Positions 37,662 through 48,337 of a stretch of DNA of 64,000 bases are shown here, piece after piece. The DNA is taken from the NCBI RefSeq assembly GCF_008831285.2, contig NC_045146.1, positions 16,919,149 to 16,983,148 on the forward strand, written 5' to 3'. The notes below the pieces were generated by a model. That model ran no database searches and was not told the origin of the DNA. It was given only the letters and a program-made list of their open reading frames with translations. The position numbers and the translations under genes were made by a program. Each line of letters opens with the position of its first letter. Positions within the stretch are counted from its first letter, which is position 1. Source of the stretch: Nymphaea colorata. Lineage: Eukaryota > Streptophyta > Magnoliopsida > Nymphaeales > Nymphaeaceae.

Positions 37662-38626
37662 TAAGTCTGGGCATCAGGCCGGGCCGCCACCGGTTACCAG
37701 TACCCGGCCAGACTTGGGCCCAGGCCCGGCCCGATACTTAACGGGTCAGGCCCGGGCTTGATCCAGTGTTCATCGATGGCTTGACAGACTCGTAACTTAA
37801 AAAAAAAAAACTTTTTTTTTGCCCCTTTACTTATGTTAGGGTTTCGATTTCCACTTCATTTGAATGTTTTTCATAGTTTCCTTTCATTCTTCTCCCTCGT
37901 GGCTGACACCATGACCTCGCCGACTGCTGTTCGGCTCTATGAGAGTCATCGTCCCCGTTGAATGCCTCCACCAATCCTCCCCATCGCTCATCGCCAATGG
38001 CTCTACGACTGCCGTCATCGCCACGCCATCACCACCGTCCAGGGGCGAAGCCAAGATTTTTTCTAGGGTCGGGCCAAGACGATTTGCGGGCCGGGTCAGG
38101 GTTGGGCCAAACTAAAAAATTTGATTTTTTCAATGTAAAAAAAAATAAAAATTCCTGGAATCACCCGGGGCCCCCCCTCCCTCCGCCCCTACCACCGTCG
38201 CCTTGTTCTTTCTCTCACTGACCTGGTATTGGGCCGCCACGTGTTTTCGATTCTTAAGCTCTCACAGGGGACGGCTGATGACGAGTGCTTCATCTGACTT
38301 TCTCCTCTATCTCACAACATTCTAGCAACAAGAAAAGGGAAAAAGAAACAAGAAATGAAAGCAACACAGTGGGGAACGGAGAGAGAGGTCTGTCTCTCTT
38401 CCTTCTCTTTGATTTCTGTCAAGCTACAACAGTATAGCAGTGAGTCTCACTCCTTGAAGAGGGAACGTATGACCAACGAGAATGCAGTGTTTCCTTTCAA
38501 AAGACGATGAAAAACAGGGGAAAAAAGAACAACTGAAAAAAAGGAGGGAAAGCTTGAAAGGGGTGGAGCGAGACCCTGCAGGAGGCCAAGCCCGGGCGAA
38601 TAATCGGGCCCCGATGCCCAGCCCTA
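37662..38626. mobile_element. Non-autonomous hAT-like element, 965 bp
   Basis: The left terminus taagtctgggcatcaggcc and the right terminus, read in reverse as tagggctgggcatcggggcc, are inverted repeats with few mismatches. Flanks are atgtaagg (left) and attgtaagg (right), an 8-bp target-site duplication with one base inserted, as expected for hAT. Subterminal GGCC/CCCGG-rich words are typical of the group. No transposase frame is present. A GC-rich interior (37900-38040 continuing at 38200) could be captured sequence, but I recognise no gene. A second element is inserted at 38040-38191. Confidence 0.7.
38040..38191. mobile_element. Nested 152-bp element with exact 8-bp target duplication
   Basis: Left end caggggcgaagcc and right end ctccgccccta form short inverted repeats. 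The flanking ccaccgtc (38032-38039 and 38192-38199) is an exact direct repeat. This fits a hAT-type insertion inside the larger element. Its left end also resembles the 'gcggagcca' repeat family of this window. Confidence 0.7.
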
Positions 38627-38639
38627 AATTGTAAGGGGT

Positions 38640-39403
38640 CGAACATGGGATTCTATGTGCTGGCAAAAACACCGAAGCCACTCTACTCGGTTTCCCTCTT
38701 ATTTAAATCCTGTGAATTGCATTGTCTTTGTTTCCAGATAGCATACATTTTAATGGAGAGATCTCTTGGGAGTGCATTTCATCTTATGCCGCTAACATGG
38801 AAAGACATGTTCCCACCTTGTATAGAAGGGCATTTTGGTAATTTTGTAACGATAAATTTCAGGTTCCAAATTTGCCCTTACATGAAGGGGGCCTTCCATT
38901 CAACCATCATTTTGATCATTTCCAGCCCATACCTAGTCCCTTCTCAAGAGTTATAACACATAACCAGCTCAGAACATTTGACCTTCGTTTTGACCGTGGA
39001 TTCAATTGCTCATGTTCTTTCATTCCCATACTAAATAAGTTAAGCGAGTCGTATAATCGAGTCGAGCTCGAGCTTGTGTTAGAGAGCTCGACTTGAGTTT
39101 GAGTCGCGTTCGAGTCGAGTTCGAGCTCTTTGAGCCGAGTCGAGCTCGAACTCGGCTCGGCTCGTGTGCAGCCCTCCGTCGAAGTGATTTAGTATATATA
39201 TATATATATATATTACCACTGACTCTTACTCTGTCACCTGCCAGCTTCCACACTCGCCAGCCAAACCACAAGATGCTGACCATCTCCTAGACAAAGTTGC
39301 TCCGCACACCCACCATGTCCTGCAAAGTTAAGCGGAAATTAACCACATAAATTATTTCATTTTGCTCCTCAAGCTCCCTCCAAATTAAAGGTGTTTATAC
39401 TTG
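38640..39403. other. Intergenic with a GAGCTCGA-rich transposon end
   Basis: From about 39040 to 39175 the DNA is a degenerate run of 'gagtcgagctcga' words ending in 'gtgtgcagccctc'. In reverse this is the terminus style of another hAT-like family; its partner end is not visible. A (TA)10 tract follows at 39192-39212. No gene. Confidence 0.5.
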
Positions 39404-39560
39404 AGCAATGACGGAGCAGCTAGGAGTTTTTCGTTGAGGGGCACGTGAATTATCAGCTCAGGTTTAATGTGGGCGCCCCATGTAATAACAAGGTAATTTT
39501 AAAATTTTGAACTGAAACTTTTGATGGGCTGGTATGGGCCCCCACGTATCTCTACCACTA
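39404..39560. repeat. Member of the 'gtggtagagccag' short repeat family
   Basis: Left 'caatgacggagcagctag' and right, in reverse, 'ctagtggtagagatacgtg' are diverged inverted ends. The interior 'cagctcaggt...tgtgggc...catgtaat' matches 13312-13475. Confidence 0.5.
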
Positions 39561-39627
39561 GAATTACCAATAAAACAGGAATGCATTGGATCAAACAAGA
39601 TTGCATTTATGCGAAAAACCCAACATC

Positions 39628-39739
39628 TTAAAGGGGTGCTGGGCAACCACAACATATTATTGCTTCATGTATCTATTCCAATCGTCAAGGTAGATACATA
39701 AAATAGTAACATATGTTATTACTACCAAAAAACCCCTAA
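39628..39739. mobile_element. 112-bp hAT-like MITE
   Basis: Left ttaaaggggtgctgggc and right accaaaaaacccctaa are inverted with mismatches. Next inside, 'acatattattg' and 'taacatatgttatta' extend the pairing. The core 'tcatgtatctatt...aaggtagatacat' is shared with elements at 34831 and 48471. Confidence 0.55.
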
Positions 39740-40338
39740 ACTTACTGTTTAGTGAAAATAAAAACATTTATATAAATAATATTAAACAAATTCAGAGGGA
39801 AAATATTGCGTGCATATGCATCGTGCGCCACAACCGTTTTTACTGGCCCAACAGTTTTTACTGTTTAGGAAAAGGTTTTTTTTGAAGGATCTCTAGTGAT
39901 GTTTTCAGAAAAACGTCACTCAAAGTCTAACCCAGTAACCCGTACTGATGCTTTATTTTTTTTGGTGCAAGTGAATGGACAATTTATTGTGGTTATTGTG
40001 TCGCATGATATGCATCACAGTGTATATTTTGTAAGTTCTAACAGCAGCAACCGTTTTTTGCACGCTCTGACAGAACTACTGTACACTACTTGTTTTATTG
40101 CAACTAGCCTTAGTAATATTGTCGATTCTTCATTGGTCAGATTCAATTGTTTCACTTGCTACATGTTGCATACTTGATCATGTTGATCAATTCCATTGTA
40201 TTTGTATTGGTTTTGCTGCTCAATCTCACCGTGTTTGGACTGTAAATTTATTATTGCATTCACTAGAAAATACTTGATCAACAAACAATACAAGATGAAA
40301 AAACCACAACCTTTTTAGGAGCTAAACTAGCTTGCCGA

Positions 40339-40383
40339 GTGTTGGAGTGTGCCAATCGGCAGAATAAAGGCACACTCCAACAC
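40339..40383. repeat. Perfect 15-bp inverted repeat with 15-nt loop
   Basis: gtgttggagtgtgcc (40339-40353) is exactly complementary to ggcacactccaacac (40369-40383). Pairing continues outward for about four more bases with one mismatch. The arm resembles an LTR end of the TGTTGGAGTGTG type, so it may be a head-to-head LTR junction. It could also fold as RNA. Confidence 0.8.
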
Positions 40384-41465
40384 TTGGAAATGAAAACCCA
40401 CTTGAATGAGATGGAGTTACATGAATCAGGGCAGGGTGGTGCACACAGCAGACATGCACAAAAAAGAAAAAGGGAGGAGGTGGTATATGTGCACACAGAT
40501 TCTCCCTTGAACTTCCTTTCATCCTCTCCACTTTGATTTGCATGTTTGTTTGCATTGGATTGTGAGAGACTCTCAGTCCGTCTTGGGCCATCTTCCACGA
40601 GGCCGGCCAAACCACATGATGCCGGCCATCGTCATTCTGGATACCAATCTCCTGCAAAAGCGGAAAACCATGGAAATTAGAGCGTCCTGCCATTCAAGCT
40701 CCCTCTAAAAAGTGTTGATGATTGAACCTTGATATGGCTGCGGCTTCTGGTGATCAATAATTTGAGTTTGAGTAGTCCAAACGGTTGTTTTTAATTTATT
40801 CTCTGGTCTTCATTTTCGATAACTGAAGATTGGTTCAGATTGAACCGGATGTGTCCACAAGTCAGTAAACCAAGATAACGAAAATTTTCGAAGCTTTATT
40901 GACGGCGACAACAATCTTATCTTTTTGGATCTGCTGCACCCCATCGAAGACGGCTTACATACCAGACATCGCCGGTGCATGTGGGAGGCCCCAGAAAAAC
41001 AAAGAGGATGCTAGTAATTTTTTTTTTTTTTTACAAATTTTGAAGGAGGCACGTTCATATTTTTTACGCGTTGAAAAATATTAATCTTCGCTCCGCCAAA
41101 GCATCTATGGCTCTTATTTTTAGTTGTTCCTTTACTGGAATATTTAGAGTATTCAGTTTGGCCAAAATTAACATGTCCATAAATTCATATATTCATGTAT
41201 TAGGGAGGGAGAAATGAGTCAGCATGTTGCTGGATGGCTACATATTTAACATGCGTCGTTAAAAGCACAACAAATTATCATTAAAAATGCCGCTACAACG
41301 TAAATTGTTTCTTGTGCTTGCTTTTAACAATGGTTTGTTAATATTTAGTCATCCACCAGCATCAGTAAACCAGTTCGGGTTTCAATTCGTTTTTATTTTA
41401 ATTAAAAGTTTTCATATTATTTGTAACGACCTAACTCATACTGAGTTCGGGCTCTTGATCAAACG

Positions 41466-41544
41466 GATCTCAACCCACCTCCTAGCAGTTTTGGTTTCAA
41501 TCTATAAATGTTAGGAGCTAAGGGTTAAAGGGTGGGTTGAGATC
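41466..41544. repeat. 14-bp inverted repeat with 51-nt loop
   Basis: gatctcaacccacc (41466-41479) and ggtgggttgagatc (41531-41544) are exact inverted complements. The loop holds a second, weaker pair, 'ctcctag/gttaggag'. Function unknown. Confidence 0.75.
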
Positions 41545-42561
41545 TGCCAGACCATGGGCATGAGTTTAGTGTGACTCAAGTCATTAGAGCACCGTTTAAT
41601 ACTTGGACTTGAGGTTCTACACATATGAATACATGTGCTTTAAGGAGAGCAACTTATAATATCTCACCAGTTTAGTCTTGCATCTTGAAGGACTTATAAA
41701 GAGGGTTGTTAAAGTGGTTAATTATCTTGGTTTCAAACATCCACGGGTTGAAACCAAAAGAACTGAGATGAGATCGGTCGATTCAAGAAGCAGGTCATTA
41801 CATTATTTACTCTATAATCACCCTTATTTTGGCACGAATGAGGGCATGCCAGATGCGCATGTCAGGATCAATATGACTCAAAAGTATGATATGCAATGTA
41901 GATGGTCCCTACTAAGGCAGGAGCGTCATTTCCTGTAGTATGAGAAGGACGGGGGAGTTCTGAGAAGGAAAGGTGCAGAGAACGGACCAAGTCTCTGTAG
42001 GCCGGGAGAGGGACAGCGGGATTTAAGTCTACGAAATAGGCCCTTTGTTATCTGGTGGCGACAAGCCTTAGTTTCTCTTTCTCAAAGGAGAAAAGTTGGT
42101 CGTATGTATGTTTAAAGAAAAAAAGAAAAGAAAAGCTTGACGGAACAAGTCACGTGAGAAAAGTCTATGCAACACAATTTTATTGTGGGTGTGAAATATT
42201 TTATTTTAGAGTGTAGACAAATCAAGTTTACCATCTAAATTTTTTAAAATTTTAAATTTGGCCCCGGTAGAGATTGTAAAAATCATGTAATGGCCCGCCG
42301 TTGAGTTTGAGGAGACTCTTGACTCAATTTATAGTTGGATTTGCATGGAAGAATCTAAATTCTCCACAGCAACTTTGATTTTAATCTCTTCATTATTATG
42401 CCACCCAAACATCTGCCGCCACTAGTAATCTCCCTCTGTAAATCCTGTTCATACAGAAACTTCCTAGAAATTAGAAAGGAAAATATTTCCTTCGAAGGAA
42501 ATCATTTTATTTATGTTTTTAAAAAGCTTCATTGACGTAAGACTTAAGTTGAAATAAGATC

Positions 42562-42639
42562 GAGCCTTTTCTTTAAGAGCAATAGCAACAGACTCTGCTG
42601 TCCTCCAAGTAGACAGAGCTTTTTCTTTGAGAGCAACAG
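42562..42639 (+). repeat. Short imperfect tandem repeat in the kinase leader
   Basis: 'gagccttttctttaagagca' at about 42562 is repeated as 'gagctttttctttgagagca' at about 42616, each followed by 'acag' after a few bases. It lies just upstream of the kinase ATG, probably in the untranslated leader. Confidence 0.6.
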
Positions 42640-42658
42640 CCTCTCTCTCTCTCTCTCC
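42640..42658 (+). repeat. (CT)n tract before the kinase ATG
   Basis: About nine CT units end eight bases before the start codon, like the CT tract before the CER3-type gene. Confidence 0.9.
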
Positions 42659-42665
42659 ATATACA

Positions 42666-44705
42666 ATGGCTCGTCATGCCATCATGTTCCTTGTGCTCGC
42701 CCTGATTCCTTCCTCAATCGGTGGGATTAGCTTCAATTTGACAGATTTTCCTCCGAAAGTTCCCGAGATCAATTTCTTCGACGATGCTGAGGCGTCGGAC
42801 CCGAGCACCTTAGCGCCGAGCTTCATCAATATCACCAGCAACCCGACGAGCCCAAACAATAACACGTTCAGACAAGGCCGGGCCGTTTACAACAAGCCTG
42901 TCCCTCTCTACGACTCCAGTGGATCCGTCTGGGAGTTCACCACCCACTTCAAGTTTGTCATCGATGGCCTCGGAAACCCCAAAACCGGCGACGGTATGGC
43001 CTTCTTCCTTGCTCCCTTCAACTGGTCGCCGCCGATGAACTCCACCGGCTGTTGGCTGGGCTTGTTCAATGAGACCACCAATGGCCTCAGCACCAACCAC
43101 GTCGTGGCCGTCGAGTTCGACACATTCCAAAACGCTGAAGATCCAAACCCCCAACACGTGGGGATTGACGTTAATGGCGTCTACTCGAACTTTACCGTCC
43201 CATGGCAATGGGACTCCACTAGAAAATTGAATGGAGAAGCGACGGTTGTTTACAACCATACGGAGGGGACTCTCTCTGCCACCTTGGTTTATCAAAATGG
43301 CTCCAAGCGAAGCAACATCTCTCGGCCCATCGACCTCACAACTGTCCTCCCAGAGAACATCTTAATTGGCTTCTCAGCAGCAACGGGACATTATACAGAG
43401 CACCACTTCATCTTGTCCTGGGATTTCACGTCCACGGTCTCTGGCACTAGAATAGGGAACATTAAGTCCAACGACAATAACAAGAACAAAAACACGAACA
43501 ACAAGCTGATCATTCCACTGGCTGCTTGTTCTGCTGCAGTAGTAGTAGTGCTTTTTGGAGTTCTTGTGACTACTTTAGTTCTTAAAAGGAGGAAGAGGAT
43601 TACACAGGAAGAGATGGTAGTAGAGGAAGAGGAGGTGGGTGTAGCGGAGGATGAGGGTGCTGAGTTGTTGGATCTTGCGACGGGGCCGAGGAGGTTCAGC
43701 TATGCAGAGCTTGCCGTGGCCACCAAGAACTTCAACGAGAAGTGGAAGCTTGGGCAAGGTGGATTTGGTGGGGTTTATTTTGGCGTTCTGCCGGATAACG
43801 GCAAGGAGGTGGCGGTGAAGCGCTTCTGGAGAGGTTCAAGCCAGGGGAAAAAGGAGTTTTTCGCCGAGGTCACCGTGATCAGCCGGCTGCGGCACCGGAA
43901 TCTCGTGCCGCTGACCGGCTGGTGCCACGACCGGGGCGAGCTGATGCTGGTTTACGACTACATGAACGGAGGGAGCCTGGACGTGCACCTCTTCAAGCCC
44001 AAGGCCGGGGAAGTCATGCCTTGGGATCGGCGAAGGAAAGTGGCCCTCGGCCTGGCTTCGGCGGTTCTGTACCTGCACGAGGAGTGGGAACAGTGCGTGG
44101 TCCACCGCGACATCAAATCCAGCAACGTGATGATCGACTCGAAGTTCTGTCCGCGCCTCGGCGACTTCGGCCTGGCCCGGCTGGTCGACCACAGCCGTAC
44201 AGCACAAACAACCATGGTGGCCGGAACCATGGGGTACCTTGCGCCGGAGTGTGTGAGCACCGGAAAAGCAACCAAAGAGAGTGACATGTACAGCTTTGGG
44301 GTTGTGTTGCTAGAAATAGCTTCCGGCCGGAGTGCCACACAGACGATAGGAAAAGAAGAGGTGACGTTGGTGGAGTGGGTTTGGTCTCTGTTCGGTGCCG
44401 GCGCGTACATGGAGGCCGTGGATGAGAGGCTGGGCTCTGAATTCGTTGAGAGGGAGGCGGAGTGCTTGATGACGGTGGGCCTTTGGTGTGTGCACCCAGA
44501 CCAAAAGAGGAGGCCGAGTATGAAGGAGGCAATCCGTGTGCTCAACTTACAGGCCGAGCTGCCAAGGCTGCCGAGGGGGATGCCGGTACCAGTCTTCTGG
44601 TCGCCGCCTGTGGTTGGGTTTGATGAGCATCAGCAGATTAGTGAGCAGGGTTCGTCTATTAGTGGGGGAAGTGATGGAAGCGAGAAGCCGGAAACAAGAC
44701 CCTGA
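42666..44705 (+). CDS. L-type lectin receptor-like kinase
   Basis: Plasma-membrane receptor-like kinase of 679 residues in one exon, typical of the family. The frame extends upstream without an ATG, so I chose the first ATG, which precedes a signal peptide (about 1-20). The legume-lectin domain (about 21-257) has the metal-site region VAVEFDTF (147-154) and DPNPQHVGIDVN (159-170), plus many NxS/T glycosylation sites. A transmembrane segment (about 281-306) is followed by basic stop-transfer residues and an acidic juxtamembrane stretch (315-333). The kinase (about 357-630) keeps the glycine loop GQGGFGGVY (363-371), Lys385, HRDIKSSN (480-487), DFG (500-502) and APE (526-528), so it should be an active RD kinase. 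Known members act in immunity and development; the order of motifs resembles clade IX (IX.1/IX.2), but I cannot assign the clade or ligand firmly. The gene is GC-richer than its surroundings, especially the kinase half. Confidence 0.95.
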   Translation: MARHAIMFLVLALIPSSIGGISFNLTDFPPKVPEINFFDDAEASDPSTLAPSFINITSNPTSPNNNTFRQGRAVYNKPVPLYDSSGSVWEFTTHFKFVIDGLGNPKTGDGMAFFLAPFNWSPPMNSTGCWLGLFNETTNGLSTNHVVAVEFDTFQNAEDPNPQHVGIDVNGVYSNFTVPWQWDSTRKLNGEATVVYNHTEGTLSATLVYQNGSKRSNISRPIDLTTVLPENILIGFSAATGHYTEHHFILSWDFTSTVSGTRIGNIKSNDNNKNKNTNNKLIIPLAACSAAVVVVLFGVLVTTLVLKRRKRITQEEMVVEEEEVGVAEDEGAELLDLATGPRRFSYAELAVATKNFNEKWKLGQGGFGGVYFGVLPDNGKEVAVKRFWRGSSQGKKEFFAEVTVISRLRHRNLVPLTGWCHDRGELMLVYDYMNGGSLDVHLFKPKAGEVMPWDRRRKVALGLASAVLYLHEEWEQCVVHRDIKSSNVMIDSKFCPRLGDFGLARLVDHSRTAQTTMVAGTMGYLAPECVSTGKATKESDMYSFGVVLLEIASGRSATQTIGKEEVTLVEWVWSLFGAGAYMEAVDERLGSEFVEREAECLMTVGLWCVHPDQKRRPSMKEAIRVLNLQAELPRLPRGMPVPVFWSPPVVGFDEHQQISEQGSSISGGSDGSEKPETRP

Positions 44706-46654
44706 TATTTCTGGAAGTCATGGCTGCGAAGTTAAAGCTAGTGAATTTCCTGGATATCGGCGAGCTCCACTCAAAATCATGCACCAAAATACGTCTTCAT
44801 CCTCCATGGCCAATGATTAAAGATGGTCGACAGCTCAAAGAAGAAGGGGAAGTCTTAAGACGAAAACGCTCAACATCACTTCGGAGTTAGACCTTCATAT
44901 TCTTGTAACACTTACGGATATTGACCTTGTGTTTTGTATTAACTCTGTATAGATGCCAGTTTACTTGAACCAATTGGAGATCACATTGTAGAACGAAGCA
45001 AAACAGTACATCAAGATATTGGTCTTGCGGCACAAGACTTGGGATACACCAGCTATATATAGAACAATTTATCAAGTATATTAGGTGATTCGACGCACCT
45101 TTCTTTTAGATGATCTATCACGTAAAACACATATCCTTGAGTAACATGAGCGTCCACATGATTAGTTGTGTTGAAAAAGGACTTGCAACGTATGCATTAA
45201 GGTGTATTAAGTCGGTGAGGCACGGCAAGATGGATGTGTCCTGAAAGTTTAAAAAAGCTAAGAATGAACTAAAAATCAAAGAACATATTACTCATAATAC
45301 TTTTGAGAAAACATGAAGATCAAAGAACAGACAACGCAAAATTATGAAGACAGAAATCGTAGTGGCCGGCGCATGTACTGTTGATGTTGGGTAATTAAGC
45401 AATAGGGGTTTACTCACTACCAGAAAAAAAGAGAAAGTATCTTCTTGAAGATATGATTCTTTTGGAAAAGTTCAAGTAAAATGTCATGCATAGAATATGT
45501 TAACAATGGTACAATTGTATTAACTATATTGCTAAAACTTTATATGCATATACATATTATGCATGCAGGCATGTTATGCGCAATTTATCAGTATTATATA
45601 AATCAAAACCACTATTTTTGTGCATATGAAAATATACCTTATAAGAAAAAAGAAATTGTCCAAAACCACGTATATACCTTATAAGAAAAAAGAAATTGTC
45701 CAAAACCACGTCGAGTGACTGAATTGACCCGGCAAGTCACGAGTAACTAGGCTTCATAACCTTGGTTGGGATTTCTTGCGATGGCAGTTTAGAGGCTTCG
45801 TTCCTTTGTTATCTTCTTCTTTGCCACTAGTTTTTCTGTCACAGCTGTTTCATCAATTGGAAGTTTCTTCTTCAAAGTTGGAATTTGGAATTGTCGAATA
45901 ACCAGCACTTCTAGGGAAACCTAACCTTGAAAAACTGTCGAAGACCAAGCTTTTCAGTTTCAATCCTGGTTTTTGAATGAATGGTAATTTTATCACTGGT
46001 TTTATACTAAAAAAATATTCATCTTCATCCTGTTCTCAAAAAATACAATAGAAACATTATTCTATTAGACTAAACCATTCAAACTTGTTTGGCAATTTAC
46101 AAACCTCATATCAACTAATATCTTGACTTGACTGCCTGATACAGCTTCTACATGTTCGTATGGGCCGATCTAATCGATGGGCTCAGAGGCCCACGCTTGC
46201 TTTAAATGCTCGCGTCATTGAGCATATAGAGTTTGCTTGATTTATAGTTTACTTTAAAACTTACTTTTTGAATCACAACCTCTTGACTTGATTAACAAAA
46301 TGCATAAAAGATATGTCATGCAATAAGATGTGATGGTTAAAAAACGGGGGTTTGAGTTCCCATGAACTCTAATCTGAATTTAGCAGCCTGATTTCATCAT
46401 CGGCAAGCCTCCTCGAGGCATTCAGGTTCTTTCCGCCGGTCCACGTCGTCGTCCTCAGCAAAGAACAGGTAATGGAAAAGATGGAAGGAATGTCCACATG
46501 ACTGCTAAATGACTTACAAGAAGTGACGGATCAAGAAAAATCTCATGTTGGGTCAATTGTTTGTCCCCATGCATCGTTAATTTCCTTGTGTCACATCTTT
46601 CTCTCTCTCTGCCGTCCAATTTTGGGCAGAAGGATAAGGTCTGAAACGATCTTG
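44706..46654. other. Intergenic, downstream of the kinase
   Basis: No gene supported. It contains a 40-bp tandem duplication at 45633-45710. No clear polyadenylation motif could be singled out. Confidence 0.55.
45633..45710. repeat. Two-copy tandem repeat, 40-bp period
   Basis: The unit tataccttataag...gtccaaaaccacg is repeated almost perfectly at 45633-45672 and 45673-45710. Confidence 0.9.
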
Positions 46655-46885
46655 CTGATCAAGATGTGCAGATCATGAATTCTTTTCTCCACGGTTTATG
46701 CACAAATCTGAATTTCGTCAAATTTGTTTGCTATCCTTGACATAATATCTGTTGGATTTTGCGTCCGACTTAGAAAATGTGCATAAGGGGTCACTATATA
46801 TTGTTTTCACGCATTACCTCAAAAGTTGACGTTGGACCGTAGATTAAATTAATAATTCAAATTGATAAAAGTTGAGGATTCAATA
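46655..46885. repeat. Dispersed direct repeat, copy A
   Basis: 46658-46772 matches 48338-48454 ('atcaagatgtgcagatcatg', 'aaatttgtttgctat', 'ttggattttgc'). 46845-46882 matches 48962-48999 ('taataattcaa', 'ttgataaaagttgaggat'). Upstream similarity may start near 46585. The two copies, about 1.7 kb apart, could be old LTRs or a segmental duplication; the DNA between encodes nothing recognisable. Confidence 0.7.
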
Positions 46886-47088
46886 ATTGATCTCTCATAA
46901 TATAATAGAGATCTACCTAACCCACATGGAGGCAGACAAGTAATGAGACAAATAAAGGATTAGATTTCTTAAGTCCTTTTACTTTTTTAGGTCTGACCAC
47001 CTTCAAAAAGCTTGCGAATGGAAAAGAAGGAGAAATGAGGAAGAGGATGAAAGAGTAAAATAGTAATTGGATGGACTAGTCGAACTCC

Positions 47089-47150
<62 letters not shown>

Positions 47151-48337
47151 GATGCCATTCAGCCTGTATGGGTTTTTTATGTATTTTTTGTAATAAAATG
47201 TATTTTTTAAACTTTTAACTTTTTTATAATCCCCTTTTTTTCCTCTTAAAAACTTTTCCTTTTCAAGTATTTTGGTCTTTACACACGCCTTTGTATGCCC
47301 CAACGTTATGCACATAATCCGCTTTGGATTTGTTTCCTTTTGGACCACTAAAATAAGCTTTTTAGGGATCCTTTCCCACCGATCATCTTGAAAGTGAATT
47401 ACTTAATTCTATAAAATATTCCCAAGTAGGCATCACCGACTGAATAAAATGCATTTGTTCACAAATTCATACCAATCTTCTTTAGTAGAATTTTAACGAA
47501 AATTTTGGCCTTGAGGTTGATTAGGTTGCTAATATGTTCCCTTGTATGTTTATAAAGAGAGCAAGTTGTGTGCATCAGTAAAAGAAGGGAAAAACATTTT
47601 GATAATTTGTTAAAAAAAATATATATTTTTTATATCTTTTTACTTTTTTTCTTTCCATTTTTGTTTTTACAAAAAAAAAATTTCAACATGATTAAGGGTA
47701 TTTTGGTCATTGACCGGTAGCACGAAAATTCTTACACAAGTATGGCATATATAACTAGGTTCAGTTTATGCGCGGTAGGCAGCACCTGTTTTTTTTCTTT
47801 TTCTTTTTGGCTTATGACCTCTTCAAACTATGAATCAACATCAACAACAACGAAAGAACAAGGATTAAAAAAAAATTGCTAGAATCAGTATGCTATCTGG
47901 CACCTTTGAGTCATCAAGCAATTAAGTTAATGAGAAGTTTCATAATCAATCTACATAGCGTTCATATTTGCTAAGTCTATAATATTTTGGGGAGAGAAAG
48001 AGAGATAGTAAGAAAACACACACAAAGATTACTTGGTTTGGCTCTTTGGCCTACATCCATGGTAGAATGGCAGCACCAATTTCCTCATTCTCGTTCTTTT
48101 TGGTACAAGTTGATTTCCTGGCGCCACATCTCTTCGTCCAGTTTTGGGCCGATGGATAAGAACAGCTCGACTCTCTTGGAAGATCTGGAGTCGCGACTTG
48201 TATCTTCAGATAACATGCATATACACAAGTTGATTTGAATTGCTTTTGGATATTGGAAAAGCGGATTCTATGTAAAACATGCGATCCTTTTTTGTCAAAT
48301 TAAAAGCAAATCAAGTGTCTTGAGGGAAATCTCGCCC
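46886..48337. other. Non-coding DNA between two repeat copies
   Basis: No coding sequence recognised. It contains a (TA)25 microsatellite and, at 48026-48062, the LTR-like phrase 'agattacttggtt...cctacatccatgg'. Confidence 0.5.
47095..47145. repeat. (TA)25 microsatellite
   Basis: About 25 uninterrupted TA units in intergenic DNA. Confidence 0.95.

Larger units (their letters stand above)
39740..42560. other. Intergenic, upstream of the receptor kinase
   Basis: No gene supported. Two inverted repeats (40339-40383 and 41466-41544) are listed separately. The stretch 41430-41700 has the look of LTR debris. I could not identify a clear TATA box for the kinase gene. Confidence 0.5.

Noticed and set aside
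42627-42665. Upstream extension of the kinase frame by 13 codons
   Set aside because: It would start at TTG and be translated from the CT repeat. The ATG at 42666 directly precedes a normal signal peptide.
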